Shown here piece by piece: positions 36,132-44,905 of a DNA stretch of 64,000 nt; the first letter of the stretch is position 1, and the number at the start of each line of letters is the position of its first letter. The DNA is from Kribbella sp. ALI-6-A (GTDB lineage Bacteria > Actinomycetota > Actinomycetes > Propionibacteriales > Kribbellaceae): assembly GCF_001984195.1 (NCBI RefSeq), contig NZ_MTQN01000012.1:1736001-1800000 (forward strand). The letters run 5' to 3'. The notes under the pieces are model-generated. The model was not told where the DNA came from. It saw only the letters and a list, made by a program, of their open reading frames with translations, and made no database searches. Position numbers and translations under genes: made by a program.

Positions 36132-36752
36132 TCAACCCAGCGTGCGTGCGGCCGACTCCAGCAACAGCGTCGTACTCGTCGCTCCCGGATCCTGATGACC
36201 CGCGCTGCGCTCACCCAGGTAGCTCGCGCGCCCCTTCCGGGCGACCAGCGGCACGGTCTCGTCCCGGCCCTTGGCCGCGGCCTCCGCGGCGGCGACCAGC
36301 GCGCCGCGCAGATCCGACCCGCCCGCGACAGCCTCGTCGTACGCCGTCAGCGCCGGTGCCCACGCGTCGTACATGGTCTTGTCGCCCAGCTCCGCCTTGC
36401 CACGGGCGAGAATCCCGCCGACGCCCGCCTTCAGCGCCTCGCCGACGGTTTCGGCCGTCACCTCGGCGCCGGCCAGCGCCGTACCGAAGCGCAGGAAGAA
36501 CGTGCCGTACAACGGTCCGCTGGCGCCACCGACCTTGCTGACCAGCGTCATCCCGGCCTTCTTCAGCAGCTCGTCGACCGAGTCGAAGCTGGTCTCGTCC
36601 AGCACCGCGACAACCGCCTGGAAGCCGCGGTCCATGTTGCTGCCGTGGTCCGCGTCGCCGATCGCCGAGTCGAGCTCGGTCAGGTACGCCGCGTTGTCGT
36701 GCAACGTGTTCGCCAGGTCCCGCAGCCAGTTCGCGAAGTTCTCGACAGCCAT
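36132..36752 (-). CDS. dhaL: Dihydroxyacetone kinase subunit DhaL (nucleotide-binding)
   Basis: A 206-residue ADP-binding subunit that receives phosphate from DhaM and passes it to dihydroxyacetone held by DhaK. Metal-binding aspartates sit in the hallmark DSAIGDADHGSNM (about residues 28-40). GGASGPLYGTFF and DPGATS complete the nucleotide site. The ATG at 36752 is 2 bases after the dhaK stop; a GTG six bases earlier would overlap it instead. Confidence 0.95.
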   Translation of the reverse strand: MAVENFANWLRDLANTLHDNAAYLTELDSAIGDADHGSNMDRGFQAVVAVLDETSFDSVDELLKKAGMTLVSKVGGASGPLYGTFFLRFGTALAGAEVTAETVGEALKAGVGGILARGKAELGDKTMYDAWAPALTAYDEAVAGGSDLRGALVAAAEAAAKGRDETVPLVARKGRASYLGERSAGHQDPGATSTTLLLESAARTLG

Positions 36753-36754
36753 GC

Positions 36755-37759
36755 TCACGCGCCCCAGCGTAGGCCGGGGGTGTTCACGGGCGCGTCCCAG
36801 AGCCGTACCAGGTCGTCGTCCACCTTGAGCAGCGTGACCGAGCAGCCGGCCATCTCCAGCGAGGTGATGTAGTTGCCGACCAGCGAACGCGCGACGGTGA
36901 TGCCTGCCGCGTCGAGCAGTTGGCGGACCTCGTTGTACATCAGGTACAGCTCGATCAGCGGCGTACCGCCCATACCGTTGACGAAGGCAATCACCGAGTC
37001 GCCTTGGCTGTAGGGCAGGTCCTGCAGCACCGGGTCGACCAGCAGCGCGGCGACGTCCTTGGCCGGGGCCAGCGGCAACCGTTGCCGGCCGGGCTCGCCG
37101 TGGATGCCGATGCCGACCTCCATCTCGTTCTCGGCCAGCTCGAACGTCGGTTTGCCCGCGGCCGGCACCGTGCACGAGGTGAGCGCCATGCCCATGCTGC
37201 GGCCGTTGCCGTTGACCTTCTTGGCCAGGTCGGCGACCTCCTGCAGCGACCGGCCCTGCTCGGCGGCGGCGCCGACGATCTTCTCCAGCAGCACGGTCAC
37301 GCCGACACCCCGCCGGCCGGCCGTGTAGAGGCTGTCCTGGACCGCGACGTCGTCGTCGGTCACCACCGACAGCACCTCGGTGCCGGCCTCGGCCGCGGCC
37401 AGTTCGGCGGCCATCTCGAAGTTCATCACGTCGCCGGTGTAGTTTTTCACGATGTGCAGGACGCCAGCTCCGGCGTCGACCTCCTTGGTCGCCGCCATCA
37501 TCTGGTCCGGCACCGGGGAGGTGAACACCTCACCCGCGCAGGCGGCGTCCAGCATGCCCGGCCCGACGAACCCGCCGTGCATCGGCTCGTGCCCCGACCC
37601 GCCCCCGGAGATCAGCCCGACCTTCCCGCTGCGGGGTGCGTCCTTGCGATAGACGATCCGGTTCTCGTGGTCGACCCGGACGTGGTCGGGATGCGCGAGC
37701 GCCAGCCCACGCAGCGCTTCACTCACGACATCGGCGGGGTCGTTGATGAGCTTCTTCAT
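36755..37759 (-). CDS. dhaK: Dihydroxyacetone kinase subunit DhaK
   Basis: A 334-residue substrate subunit. The covalent dihydroxyacetone-binding His is in GIGIHGEPG (about residues 210-218), and the [17 protein letters not shown] loop near residue 52 is typical. ATG 37759 (MKKLINDP) is the family's usual start; an open extension to 37834 is discarded. It is the first gene of dhaK-dhaL-dhaM. No dedicated dhaR/dhaS regulator is adjacent. Lost from the family pattern: nothing that I can see. Confidence 0.96.
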   Translation of the reverse strand: MKKLINDPADVVSEALRGLALAHPDHVRVDHENRIVYRKDAPRSGKVGLISGGGSGHEPMHGGFVGPGMLDAACAGEVFTSPVPDQMMAATKEVDAGAGVLHIVKNYTGDVMNFEMAAELAAAEAGTEVLSVVTDDDVAVQDSLYTAGRRGVGVTVLLEKIVGAAAEQGRSLQEVADLAKKVNGNGRSMGMALTSCTVPAAGKPTFELAENEMEVGIGIHGEPGRQRLPLAPAKDVAALLVDPVLQDLPYSQGDSVIAFVNGMGGTPLIELYLMYNEVRQLLDAAGITVARSLVGNYITSLEMAGCSVTLLKVDDDLVRLWDAPVNTPGLRWGA

Positions 37760-37884
37760 GCCCCCCATCTGAGCACACCGGACGCCGCGGCGGGAGTCCC
37801 CGGCGGAGGGTCCGGCGGAGAACGTGCGAAACAAGAACCGCCCCGGCAGATGTGCCCGTCCGGGCAGCTCCTGGGGGCAGTGGT

Positions 37885-37906
37885 GCGGCGGGCGGAGGCC
37901 CGCCGC
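37885..37906 (-). terminator. 9-bp hairpin after ECF sigma gene
   Basis: GCGGCGGGC (37885-37893) and GCCCGCCGC (37898-37906) pair around a 4-base loop, immediately beyond the stop of the leftward sigma-factor gene and before dhaK. This suggests that the two are separate transcripts. Confidence 0.7.
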
Positions 37907-37908
37907 GG

Positions 37909-38541
37909 TCAGTCCTTCGGCCGCAGCAGCGGGCGGACGACCTCGCGGGCGTCGTGGATGCGCGACTTCACCGTCCCCAGCGGAGCGCCGACCTCGGCCG
38001 CGATCTCCTCGTACGACAGGCCGTAGACGTCACGCAGCACCAGCGGCGTGACCATCTGCGGGCGGGACTTCTCCAGCGTCTCCAGGGCCTCGAGCAGATC
38101 GAGGCGGGTCCCGGCGATCACGCTGGTGGTGCGTGGGTCCGGCTTGTCCATCGTGTCCGGGTTGTGCGCCGCCTGCGCGGTCCGCTTCAGCTTGCGGTAC
38201 GTCGATCGCGCCGAGTTGGCCGCGACCGAGTGCACCCAGGTGGAGAAGCTGCTCCGGCCCGAGTAGCTGTTGATCTTCGTGGCGATGTTGAGCAGGGCCT
38301 CCTGCGCGGCGTCCTCGGCGTCGGCGGAGTACGGCAGCACGCTGCGGCAGATCCGCAGGACCCGCGGGTGGACCAGGCGCAACAAATCGTCCAGCGCGTT
38401 CTTGTCGCCGGCCTGGGCGCGCTCGGCCAGGACTCCGAGGTCGTCGGTCGGGCTGTTGCTGTCGCTCATCTGCGCCTTGTCTGCTCGAATCGCCATGGTC
38501 GTGCTCGGGGCCGGGCTCGTGGTGGGCTGGTCGTGGCTCAC
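37909..38541 (-). CDS. ECF-type RNA polymerase sigma factor
   Basis: A 210-residue sigma factor: region 2 around [25 protein letters not shown] and the [20 protein letters not shown] stretch, region 4 around [33 protein letters not shown] 38541 is chosen because GAGGAC stands five bases before it. An ATG at 38616 would collide with the divergent kinase start. No anti-sigma gene adjoins it. The divergent Ser/Thr kinase is a candidate partner. Confidence 0.88.
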   Translation of the reverse strand: MSHDQPTTSPAPSTTMAIRADKAQMSDSNSPTDDLGVLAERAQAGDKNALDDLLRLVHPRVLRICRSVLPYSADAEDAAQEALLNIATKINSYSGRSSFSTWVHSVAANSARSTYRKLKRTAQAAHNPDTMDKPDPRTTSVIAGTRLDLLEALETLEKSRPQMVTPLVLRDVYGLSYEEIAAEVGAPLGTVKSRIHDAREVVRPLLRPKD

Positions 38542-38613
38542 TGTGTCCTCACGGTGGGCCCGGTTGTCAACCGGGTTGTTCACCGGCCCCGGAGCGCGGA
38601 ACTCCCAGTGATC

Positions 38614-38619
38614 CATAAT
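38614..38619 (+). promoter_or_regulatory. -10 element of a leaderless kinase mRNA
   Basis: CATAAT at 38614-38619 is a near-consensus -10 hexamer, followed by 7 bases and then the ATG at 38627. There is no ribosome-binding site. This is the spacing of leaderless actinobacterial transcripts. No convincing -35 is seen. Confidence 0.55.
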
Positions 38620-38626
38620 GCCTTGT

Positions 38627-40099
38627 ATGGGGGTCCCATCCAGACTAGGCCGGTACGTCGTGCGCCGACGCCTGGGCTCAGGCGGTTTCGCGACGGTGTG
38701 GCTGGCTCACGACGAGCAGCTGGACGCCGAGGTCGCGGTCAAGGTGCTGGCCGAGAACTGGGCCCACGACGACGCGGTCCGGCGGCGGTTCCTGGAGGAG
38801 GGCCGGTTCCTGCGCCGGGTCGAGTCCGAGCACGTCGTTCAGGTGCACGACGTCGGTGAGCTGGAGGACGGGCGCCCCTTCCTGGTCCTCACCTACGCCG
38901 ACCGGGGCACGCTCGCCGACCGGCTGAAGAAGGAGCCGCTCGCGCTGGCCGACGCCGTCGGCGTCGTCGTCCAGGTCGGGCGGGGCCTGCAGGCGCTGCA
39001 CCGGCGCGGATTGCTGCACCGCGACGTCAAGCCCGCGAACGTCCTGTTCCGCAGTACCGACGAGGGCGAACGGGCGGTGCTGTCGGACCTCGGACTGGGC
39101 AAGTCGCTCGACGAGGTCTCCCGGATCACCATGCCCGGCGGCACTCCGTCGTACGTCGCGCCCGAACAGGCGATGGGCGAACGCCTCGACGAACGCGCCG
39201 ACCAGTACTCGCTGGGCGCCGTCGCGTACGCCGCTCTGACCGGCCGCTCCCCACACCAGGTCGACGGCCTCGGCGCGGCCGGCCGCGTGCACGCTCCGGC
39301 GCCGCCGAGCAGCCTCGGCTTCGACATCCCCGACAAGATCGACGAGGCCATCGTCCGGGCACTCGATCCCGACCGGGCCAACCGGTGGCCGGACGTCGCG
39401 ACGTTCACCCGCGAGCTGGTCGGTGCGCTCGACGAGACCACGCACGGGTTCGTCCCGGCGTCGGTCTCCGGTCTGCCGACGCAGCAGGTCACGGTGGATC
39501 GGTCGGCCGTGGACAGTCCCACCGAGCGCCCGCCGTCGGAGGCGCCCACCGAGCTGCCGTCCGCGGAGGCAGTCACCACCCCCGTTCCCGTCGGCGCCGA
39601 CCCCGAGCCGACCGCCCCGAGCGACGCCAACGCGCCGACGCTGCTGAAGCCCGGCGAAGAGGCCGGCTCGGGCGCAGGGGCCGACAGTGCCCGGTCGCCG
39701 GAGTCCGGCTCGGTTCAGGCAGGCGGTGGCGTGGGCTCCGCCGGGGTGGATGCCGCCGCTCCAGGCGCGCAGCCCGCGGCGCCGGCGGCCGGCGCGAGCG
39801 CCTCAGGTGTTGCCCCCGCGGCGCAGGCCGCGTCGCCGGCCGGCGGCTCGGCCGTCGCCCCGGCGGCGCCAGGATCCGGCGCGGCTTCGATCGCGCCCCT
39901 CGCCTCGATCGCCGCCTCGACGGACGACATAGCCCCTTCCGACCAGCCCGCCAGGACCGGGCGGCGCCGCGGCCGCTGGGTGGTCGCGTTCGTGCTGGCC
40001 CTGCTGCTCGGTGGCGCCGCGGGCTTCAGCTACCAGCGCTACGTGGAGCCGCGGACGATGGGTGAGCTGCCCGCTCACAGCACCGTCCAACGCAACTGA
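38627..40099 (+). CDS. Transmembrane Ser/Thr protein kinase (PknB type)
   Basis: A 490-residue kinase. Gly loop GSGGFATVW near residue 17, Lys in VAVKVL, catalytic HRDVKPANV (about 128-136), DLG instead of DFG, and APEQ (about 181-184). The kinase domain ends near residue 265. It is followed by about 180 residues of Ala/Pro/Ser-rich linker, one membrane helix (about 444-466) and only some 20 residues outside, with no PASTA domains. The ATG at 38627 fits a leaderless start; the ATG at 38618 would overlap the -10. It is divergent from an ECF sigma gene. Confidence 0.92.
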   Translation: MGVPSRLGRYVVRRRLGSGGFATVWLAHDEQLDAEVAVKVLAENWAHDDAVRRRFLEEGRFLRRVESEHVVQVHDVGELEDGRPFLVLTYADRGTLADRLKKEPLALADAVGVVVQVGRGLQALHRRGLLHRDVKPANVLFRSTDEGERAVLSDLGLGKSLDEVSRITMPGGTPSYVAPEQAMGERLDERADQYSLGAVAYAALTGRSPHQVDGLGAAGRVHAPAPPSSLGFDIPDKIDEAIVRALDPDRANRWPDVATFTRELVGALDETTHGFVPASVSGLPTQQVTVDRSAVDSPTERPPSEAPTELPSAEAVTTPVPVGADPEPTAPSDANAPTLLKPGEEAGSGAGADSARSPESGSVQAGGGVGSAGVDAAAPGAQPAAPAAGASASGVAPAAQAASPAGGSAVAPAAPGSGAASIAPLASIAASTDDIAPSDQPARTGRRRGRWVVAFVLALLLGGAAGFSYQRYVEPRTMGELPAHSTVQRN

Positions 40100-40125
40100 T
40101 TCGTAAACTTTGGTGTCAGGGGGAT

Positions 40126-40154
40126 TTCACAGAGTGCGTCCGGCCGCCTACTCT
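40126..40154 (+). promoter_or_regulatory. Promoter of the 39-codon small ORF
   Basis: TTCACA (40126-40131) and TACTCT (40149-40154) are separated by exactly 17 bases, a good actinobacterial housekeeping promoter. A transcript starting near 40161 would have a leader of about 35 bases ending in GAGGAG (40183-40188), then the GTG at 40196. Confidence 0.6.
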
Positions 40155-40195
40155 GCTGCGGCCCCTGTTTCACCGCGCCGCTGAGGAGTTCCCCC

Positions 40196-40315
40196 GTGCG
40201 GGATGTTTTCGACCGGCTTCTGCCGTCGCCAGCCCTGGTTCAGTCGAGTCGTCGCCGGTTCTACCGGTTGCGCTCGGTCGTCTTCCGCACCATCTGGCCG
40301 GTCGACGCGTCATAA
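40196..40315 (+). CDS. Candidate small basic protein, 39 residues
   Basis: A short frame from GTG 40196 to TAA 40315, encoding a 39-residue Arg-rich peptide (QSSRRRFYRLRS centre, then VVFRTIWP). It has its own -35/-10 pair with 17-base spacing and a GAGGAG ribosome-binding site 7 bases before the start. About four fifths of third positions are G/C, a little lower than in neighbours. Its end overlaps the convergent anchored-protein gene by 6 bases. No family is recognised. It could instead be the leader of a longer transcript. Confidence 0.5.
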   Translation: MRDVFDRLLPSPALVQSSRRRFYRLRSVVFRTIWPVDAS

Positions 40316-41038
40316 CTCCGAGTCGCTGCGGGTGACGGTGTCCGACGCCCGTTCGAGCACCGCCCAGATCGCGTCCTTGTCCTGGATCAGCCCGGTCGAG
40401 CTGATCTCGACAGCGCAGTCACCGGAGTCGTCGAGCGCGACCCAGCGCACCACGACGTACCGCAAGGCCTGCGGGCGTGGGTCGCCGTCCGCGCGGGTCG
40501 GGATGAAGGTGTAGGTCAGCGTGGCCGACCGCCCGTCCTCGGTGACCTGCGTGTTCAGGATTCGCAGGTCCTCCCGGCTCGGCGTGTTGGCGAGCATCAG
40601 GATCCGCTGCTCCATCGACGCCTGCGGTGGACGCTCGATGGTGAACCCTGCCTCGATGCGCACGTACCGTCTTGCGGTCGGGTCGGTGTAACGGGCCTCC
40701 TTCGGCGGATCCGGCTGGGTCATCCGCCAGTTCTTGGGCACCTCGGCCGTCACCCGGGACCGCACCGCTTGCTCCGCGACGAACTCCCGCTCCTTGTACC
40801 GCAGCTCGCTGCGCCGCAACGCGGGCGTCGGATCCGGTACGGCGGTGTTCACCGGCTCGACCGGCGTCGGCGTACCGTCGCCTCCGTCAACGTGCAACGG
40901 CGCCGCCGAACCGCTCGGCTGAGCCTTCGGCTGGGTCAGATGCCCGATGCCGTAACCACCGGCGCCGCCGGCCAGCGTGATCACGACCAGCCCAGCACTC
41001 AGCAGCACCGCTCCGGCGCGTCGCCCGGCCACGGGCAT
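40310..41038 (-). CDS. Anchored extracytoplasmic protein (paralogue of next gene)
   Basis: A 242-residue protein with one N-terminal membrane helix (about residues 8-32) and an outer domain. TYTFIP, YVVVRWVALDDSGDCAVEIS and STGLIQD align with the neighbour's VYTFIP, HVIVRWVATGGDD and ITGLPQD. The ATG at 41038 follows GGGGAGG; a GTG 39 bases upstream is possible. The family is unrecognised. It is the third gene of a leftward TenA - paralogue - paralogue run. Confidence 0.75.
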   Translation of the reverse strand: MPVAGRRAGAVLLSAGLVVITLAGGAGGYGIGHLTQPKAQPSGSAAPLHVDGGDGTPTPVEPVNTAVPDPTPALRRSELRYKEREFVAEQAVRSRVTAEVPKNWRMTQPDPPKEARYTDPTARRYVRIEAGFTIERPPQASMEQRILMLANTPSREDLRILNTQVTEDGRSATLTYTFIPTRADGDPRPQALRYVVVRWVALDDSGDCAVEISSTGLIQDKDAIWAVLERASDTVTRSDSEL

Positions 41039-41145
41039 CCCTCCTCCCCGGTCCAGCCCCCGTTGGCTCTTGGACACCGTAAACCGGCGAAAGGTTCGAC
41101 CCCGCGCGGCCGGTTTCGCCGCGTGATCGACGCGGTCGTCTGCGG

Positions 41146-41850
41146 TCAGCCGGTCTCGCGAACCGACCGGGACGCCTCGAGCGCCACCGCGTTCAGTCCC
41201 GCGGCGTCCTGCGGCAGCCCGGTGATGCTCATCTCCACCGTCGCGACATCGTCCCCGCCGGTGGCGACCCAGCGCACGATGACGTGGCGCAGGGTCTTGA
41301 TCGGTATGAAGGTGTAGACCAGCGTGGAGACCGTACGAACCTCGCCGTTCGCCTCGAGCTGCCCGTCGGTCTGGGACAAAATTTTCAGGTCGTTCTCGTA
41401 CGGCTGGCTCGACTTCAGGCCGGCCACGAGCTTGTTCATCGAATCGGTGGGGGACAGCTGATCCGGCAGCGCGGACTCGACCCGGACGGCGCGCTCCCGC
41501 TCGGGATCGAGGAACTTCACCTCGCGTGGCATCTTCGGGTCCCGGGTCAGCTGCCAGCCGCGCGGGACCCGGATCGACAGCCGGACCGGCGCACCGGACT
41601 CGTCGTGGATCGTGAAGTTCTGGGTGCGGAAGCTCAACTCGTCGGCCTCGAGCGCGGCGAGCGTATTCGGCTCGGGTGTCTTCCGGGGCAGCGGCGGATC
41701 AGTGGCCGGCGGGGAGTCGTCGCCCGTGGGGTAGGTGCCGTTCGCGTTCGCAGTCGTCGTGGGCTCGGTCAGGTCCCCGACGACGTAGCCCCCGACGCCT
41801 CCGATCACTGCGACCAGTACGACGCCGCTCGCGAGGACTGCGGTTTTCAC
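41146..41850 (-). CDS. Anchored extracytoplasmic protein (paralogue)
   Basis: A 234-residue protein with one membrane helix at residues 4-25 (ending GGVGGYVVGDLTEP, matching GGAGGYGIGHLTQP in the next gene), a Thr/Pro-rich stalk and an outer domain of about 150 residues. The ATG at 41850 overlaps the TenA-like stop by 4 bases, so it is translationally coupled to a cytosolic enzyme-like protein. No catalytic motif is seen. A role linked to the nearby transmembrane kinase is possible but unproven. Confidence 0.78.
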   Translation of the reverse strand: MKTAVLASGVVLVAVIGGVGGYVVGDLTEPTTTANANGTYPTGDDSPPATDPPLPRKTPEPNTLAALEADELSFRTQNFTIHDESGAPVRLSIRVPRGWQLTRDPKMPREVKFLDPERERAVRVESALPDQLSPTDSMNKLVAGLKSSQPYENDLKILSQTDGQLEANGEVRTVSTLVYTFIPIKTLRHVIVRWVATGGDDVATVEMSITGLPQDAAGLNAVALEASRSVRETG

Positions 41851-42458
41851 CCGTGCACCAGATCCCAGAACGCGAGCTCGAAGCGCACCACCCGGTCGAA
41901 GCCGAGCTCCATCGCCGGCGTCAGCGGCTCCCGGTCCACCAGCGCGGCCAGTTGGTCGACGTACGCGGCGAACTCCGGGGACGACCAGTTCGCGATGAAT
42001 CCCGCGTACGGCGTCTCCGGGCCGGTCCGGTCGCGGACCGAGGCCCAGGCGTCGTAGTAGGCCTTTTCAACGGCGTACAGGACGGTGATCGCGACCGGCC
42101 AGCCTTCACGCACAGTGCTGAGGAGGTACGCCGAGTAGCCGACGTTCAGCAGGGACGGCTCGACGGCCAGGTCGAGTCCCCGTTCCGCGGCGGCTTTCTC
42201 GAACAGGGCGAGCTCCGGCACGAGCGCGGCGATCCCGTTCGCCAGGACCGCGTGGGCTTCGTCGTCGGGGGCGATGGCCCTCAGCTCGCGCAGGTAGACC
42301 TGGAACGACCGGACGAAGAAGTAGTCCTCGGTCAACCACCGGTCGAAGGTCTCGCGGGGCAGCGAACCGTCGGACGTCCGGAGCACGAACGGGTGCGCGA
42401 GAATCCGCTGCCAGGCGGAGCTCTGCCCGTTCACCAGTTCCTGTGCCGTCTCACCCAC
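41847..42458 (-). CDS. TenA/PqqC-like protein without the thiaminase cysteine
   Basis: A 203-residue helical-bundle protein of the TenA family, whose members hydrolyse thiamine-derived aminopyrimidines. FDRWLTEDYFFVRSFQVYL (about 38-56) and the C-terminal FELAFWDLV are typical. The stretch that normally carries the catalytic Cys reads VAITVLYAVEKAYYDAW, with no Cys, as in the Glu-dependent TenA_E group or in non-thiamine relatives. It starts with ATG at 42458 and is the first gene of a three-gene run. Confidence 0.85.
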   Translation of the reverse strand: MGETAQELVNGQSSAWQRILAHPFVLRTSDGSLPRETFDRWLTEDYFFVRSFQVYLRELRAIAPDDEAHAVLANGIAALVPELALFEKAAAERGLDLAVEPSLLNVGYSAYLLSTVREGWPVAITVLYAVEKAYYDAWASVRDRTGPETPYAGFIANWSSPEFAAYVDQLAALVDREPLTPAMELGFDRVVRFELAFWDLVHG

Positions 42459-42507
42459 CTCGCCATTCTGTCATCCGCCCACGACACCGGGGGCTGCCTG
42501 CCGATGG

Positions 42508-43959
42508 TCAGTACACCTCGATCCGGTCCACGCTGACCTGGGTGCTGGTGGAGGCGGGGTTCTTCTCGCCGGTGACCCGGATCCGGAGCGTGTGCGGGCC
42601 GGGCGGCAACGTCGGGCTGACGTAGGTGAGCTGCTCGCCGACCCGGATCGAGCTGTAGTAGTCGACCCGCTGCTCCGGGCCGCCGTCGACCGAGATCGCC
42701 GCGATGCCGTTGCCGCGGTCGACGACGCTGAGCAACGCGACCTTGGTCCCGGTGAACCGGATCGTGGCCGACGCTCCTGCGATGCCGGTCCAGTGGTCGT
42801 TGCCCCAGAAGCACTGGTTGCCGCAGCCGGAGCCGGAGTTCCACGGGCCGGCGTACTCGACCTGGTTCTGGCCGGTGCCGAGGTCGAAGTCGTTGATCAC
42901 CGAGGTCGCCGCACCGGGATCGCCGGAGGGCAGTTGCTGGGTGGCGCCGGCAGCGAGTGGGCTGCCGAGGTTCGGCGAGCCGTCGGCGTTCCAGCTGATC
43001 TTCTGCACCCGGGTGGTGCGGAACGCGTACGTGTAGGTGCTGGTGTTCTTGCCGTGGTAGGCGATCCAGTCCTCGGTGCCGTCCGGCGAGGTGAAGAACG
43101 AGTGATGGCCCGGACCCCAGACGCCGGTCGCGTCGTTGCGGGAGAAGATCGGTCCGGGGTGCTGTACCCAGTTCGCCGCGACCATCGGGTCGGCGCCGTT
43201 CGCGATGCTCTTCATCCACAACTGGTAGTCGGGTTTGCCGGTGTCGCAGGTCGAGTACGTGAGCCACGTCCGGCCGTTGCGGTAGAGCGGTGCCGGGCCT
43301 TCGCGGACCTCGGTGCATCCACCGCTGGCAGGGATCGCGACGCGGTTGCCGGTCGCCGTCCAGGGATTGCTCATCCGCACGATGTAGAGCTGCGCCGGGC
43401 CGCCCTGCCCGCGGCCCGGGCCGGTCCAGACGAAGTACTGCCGGCCGTTGTGCGTGATCGGTTCGCCGTCGATCGCGTACTCGCCGAAGTCCGCGATCTT
43501 CGCCTTGAACGTGTACGGCCCGAGCGGGTCGTCGCCGGCCGACTCCAGCACGTACATCCGGTGGTTGGCGTCGACGCCGTCGGAGGCGGTGTAGTAGATG
43601 TACCAGCGGTTGCCGACGTGCCGGAACGCCGGCGCCCACATCTGCGTGTTCCGGCTCGGATCGCTGTCCCGGAAGACCACGATCTCCGGCGCGACCAGCA
43701 GCGTGGCCAGGCTGGGCGACGACCAGATGCCGATGTGGTCGCCGGTCGTGGTCGCGACGTAGTACCTGCCGTTGTGCCAGATCATCGACGGGTCGGCGCC
43801 GGCGTTGACCGGGTTGCGGAAGGTCTGGGCCATCACATTCTCCGTCCTGGCAGGAGATCCGGATGGTTCCGGCGGTACGGCGGCTGAGGCGAGCAGCGCG
43901 GAGCCGGCCACCAGCAGCGTGGTCAGGGCGGACGTGAGCAGCGGGCGGGCGAACCTCAT
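42508..43959 (-). CDS. Secreted glycoside hydrolase family 43 with C-terminal beta domain
   Basis: A 483-residue exported enzyme. It has a signal peptide at residues 1-26. The five-bladed propeller runs from NPVNAGADPSMIWHNGRYY (general base Asp near residue 56) through MWAPAFRHVGNRWYIYY and the catalytic acid Glu in EVREGPAP (near residue 219). From about residue 355 a carbohydrate-binding-like beta-sandwich follows. GH43 enzymes remove arabinose or xylose from plant polysaccharides. A CAACGTTG-centred site lies 49 bases upstream of the start, suggesting LacI-type control. Confidence 0.92.
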   Translation of the reverse strand: MRFARPLLTSALTTLLVAGSALLASAAVPPEPSGSPARTENVMAQTFRNPVNAGADPSMIWHNGRYYVATTTGDHIGIWSSPSLATLLVAPEIVVFRDSDPSRNTQMWAPAFRHVGNRWYIYYTASDGVDANHRMYVLESAGDDPLGPYTFKAKIADFGEYAIDGEPITHNGRQYFVWTGPGRGQGGPAQLYIVRMSNPWTATGNRVAIPASGGCTEVREGPAPLYRNGRTWLTYSTCDTGKPDYQLWMKSIANGADPMVAANWVQHPGPIFSRNDATGVWGPGHHSFFTSPDGTEDWIAYHGKNTSTYTYAFRTTRVQKISWNADGSPNLGSPLAAGATQQLPSGDPGAATSVINDFDLGTGQNQVEYAGPWNSGSGCGNQCFWGNDHWTGIAGASATIRFTGTKVALLSVVDRGNGIAAISVDGGPEQRVDYYSSIRVGEQLTYVSPTLPPGPHTLRIRVTGEKNPASTSTQVSVDRIEVY

Positions 43960-44004
43960 GGCGGACCCCTTCGTGGGCGGACGGTACGGATCCCTGCCTC
44001 AGTA

Positions 44005-44018
44005 TTACAACGTTGAAG
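44005..44018. promoter_or_regulatory. LacI-type operator candidate upstream of GH43
   Basis: CAACGTTG (44008-44015) is a perfect palindrome with the central CG typical of LacI-family sites, flanked by partly symmetric TTA/AAG. It sits where a promoter for the GH43 gene would be. No LacI gene is in the window, so a distant sugar regulator would be needed. Confidence 0.45.
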
Positions 44019-44056
44019 CGGCGACCGGAACCCTTCGCACCCAGATCGAAAGGTGG

Positions 44057-44905
44057 TCACCCGCCGTAGGCGGCGGGCCGGTCCGCGGCGGACTGCGCGT
44101 TGGCGGCCCAGAACCTGTTGCGCAGGGCAATCATCGTCGCGACCAGCAGCTCGGCGCGCGGGCGGACCAGCTCGTCGTCGAGCAGCCTGGTGTCGCCGGA
44201 GGTCTCGAACTCGCGGGCGCTGGTGGCGACCAGGTTCAGCAGCTCGGTGTTGCTGCGCAGGGTCAGCCGTTGCAGGGCGATCCGGTGCGCGGCGCCACCG
44301 CGCAGTCCGAGCAGCAGTCGCTCGCCGAGCAGGATCTCGGCCCACGCCTCGGCGAGCTGGTGCGACAGTCCGTCGGTGCCCAGCCACGGCCGGACCGCCG
44401 GAGCAAGTCGTTGCTGGTAGCCCGCAAGCCAGGGTGAGCAGTCGGCCTCGATCGCCGCGGTCGTGAAGTACGCCGGGGTGGAGCCGTCGCCGACCATCGC
44501 CCGCAGCATCGCGACCTTGTCCCGCACGCCGGCGAAGCGCGGCGTCCCGGCGAACAGGTCCAGGTCGTACTCGACCAGGACTCCCAGGCTGCGCAGCACC
44601 TGAACGGCGAGGATGAGCTCGCGGACCCGCGCCTGCTCTCCGGGGACTCCGTTCAGCGTGACGTGGACGAGGAAGAGCCCACTGTCCCGGAGCTGCCGGA
44701 AGTTTGCCTGCGTCACGTCGGTCGCCGTACAGGTCGTGCTCCACAGGACCTGGCCGAGCAGGCCGTCGTCGGTGAGCTGGGTGACGGCGTCGGAGCCGAA
44801 GGGGCGGCCCGGGCGTGCTCGTGCGCAGCGCAGCTTCAGCAGAGTCGCGCCGCCGGTCCGGCCGGTGAACCGGTGTGGCAGCACGACGCTCTGATCAGTA
44901 TCCAT
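44057..44905 (-). CDS. Unrecognised protein resembling the second half of a radical-SAM barrel
   Basis: A 282-residue soluble protein. Residues 60-130 (TDVTQANFRQLRDSGL, then VHVTLNG, and AVQVLRSLGVLVEYDLDLF) follow the alternation of helices and strands of the later half of radical-SAM barrels, where the enzyme handles its substrate. There is no CxxxCxxC cluster motif and the N-terminus is too short for the first half. The rest is helical. The ATG at 44905 is preceded by GGGGGGA. Possible roles: a degenerate partner or a non-catalytic scaffold. I cannot assign a function. Confidence 0.7.
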   Translation of the reverse strand: MDTDQSVVLPHRFTGRTGGATLLKLRCARARPGRPFGSDAVTQLTDDGLLGQVLWSTTCTATDVTQANFRQLRDSGLFLVHVTLNGVPGEQARVRELILAVQVLRSLGVLVEYDLDLFAGTPRFAGVRDKVAMLRAMVGDGSTPAYFTTAAIEADCSPWLAGYQQRLAPAVRPWLGTDGLSHQLAEAWAEILLGERLLLGLRGGAAHRIALQRLTLRSNTELLNLVATSAREFETSGDTRLLDDELVRPRAELLVATMIALRNRFWAANAQSAADRPAAYGG

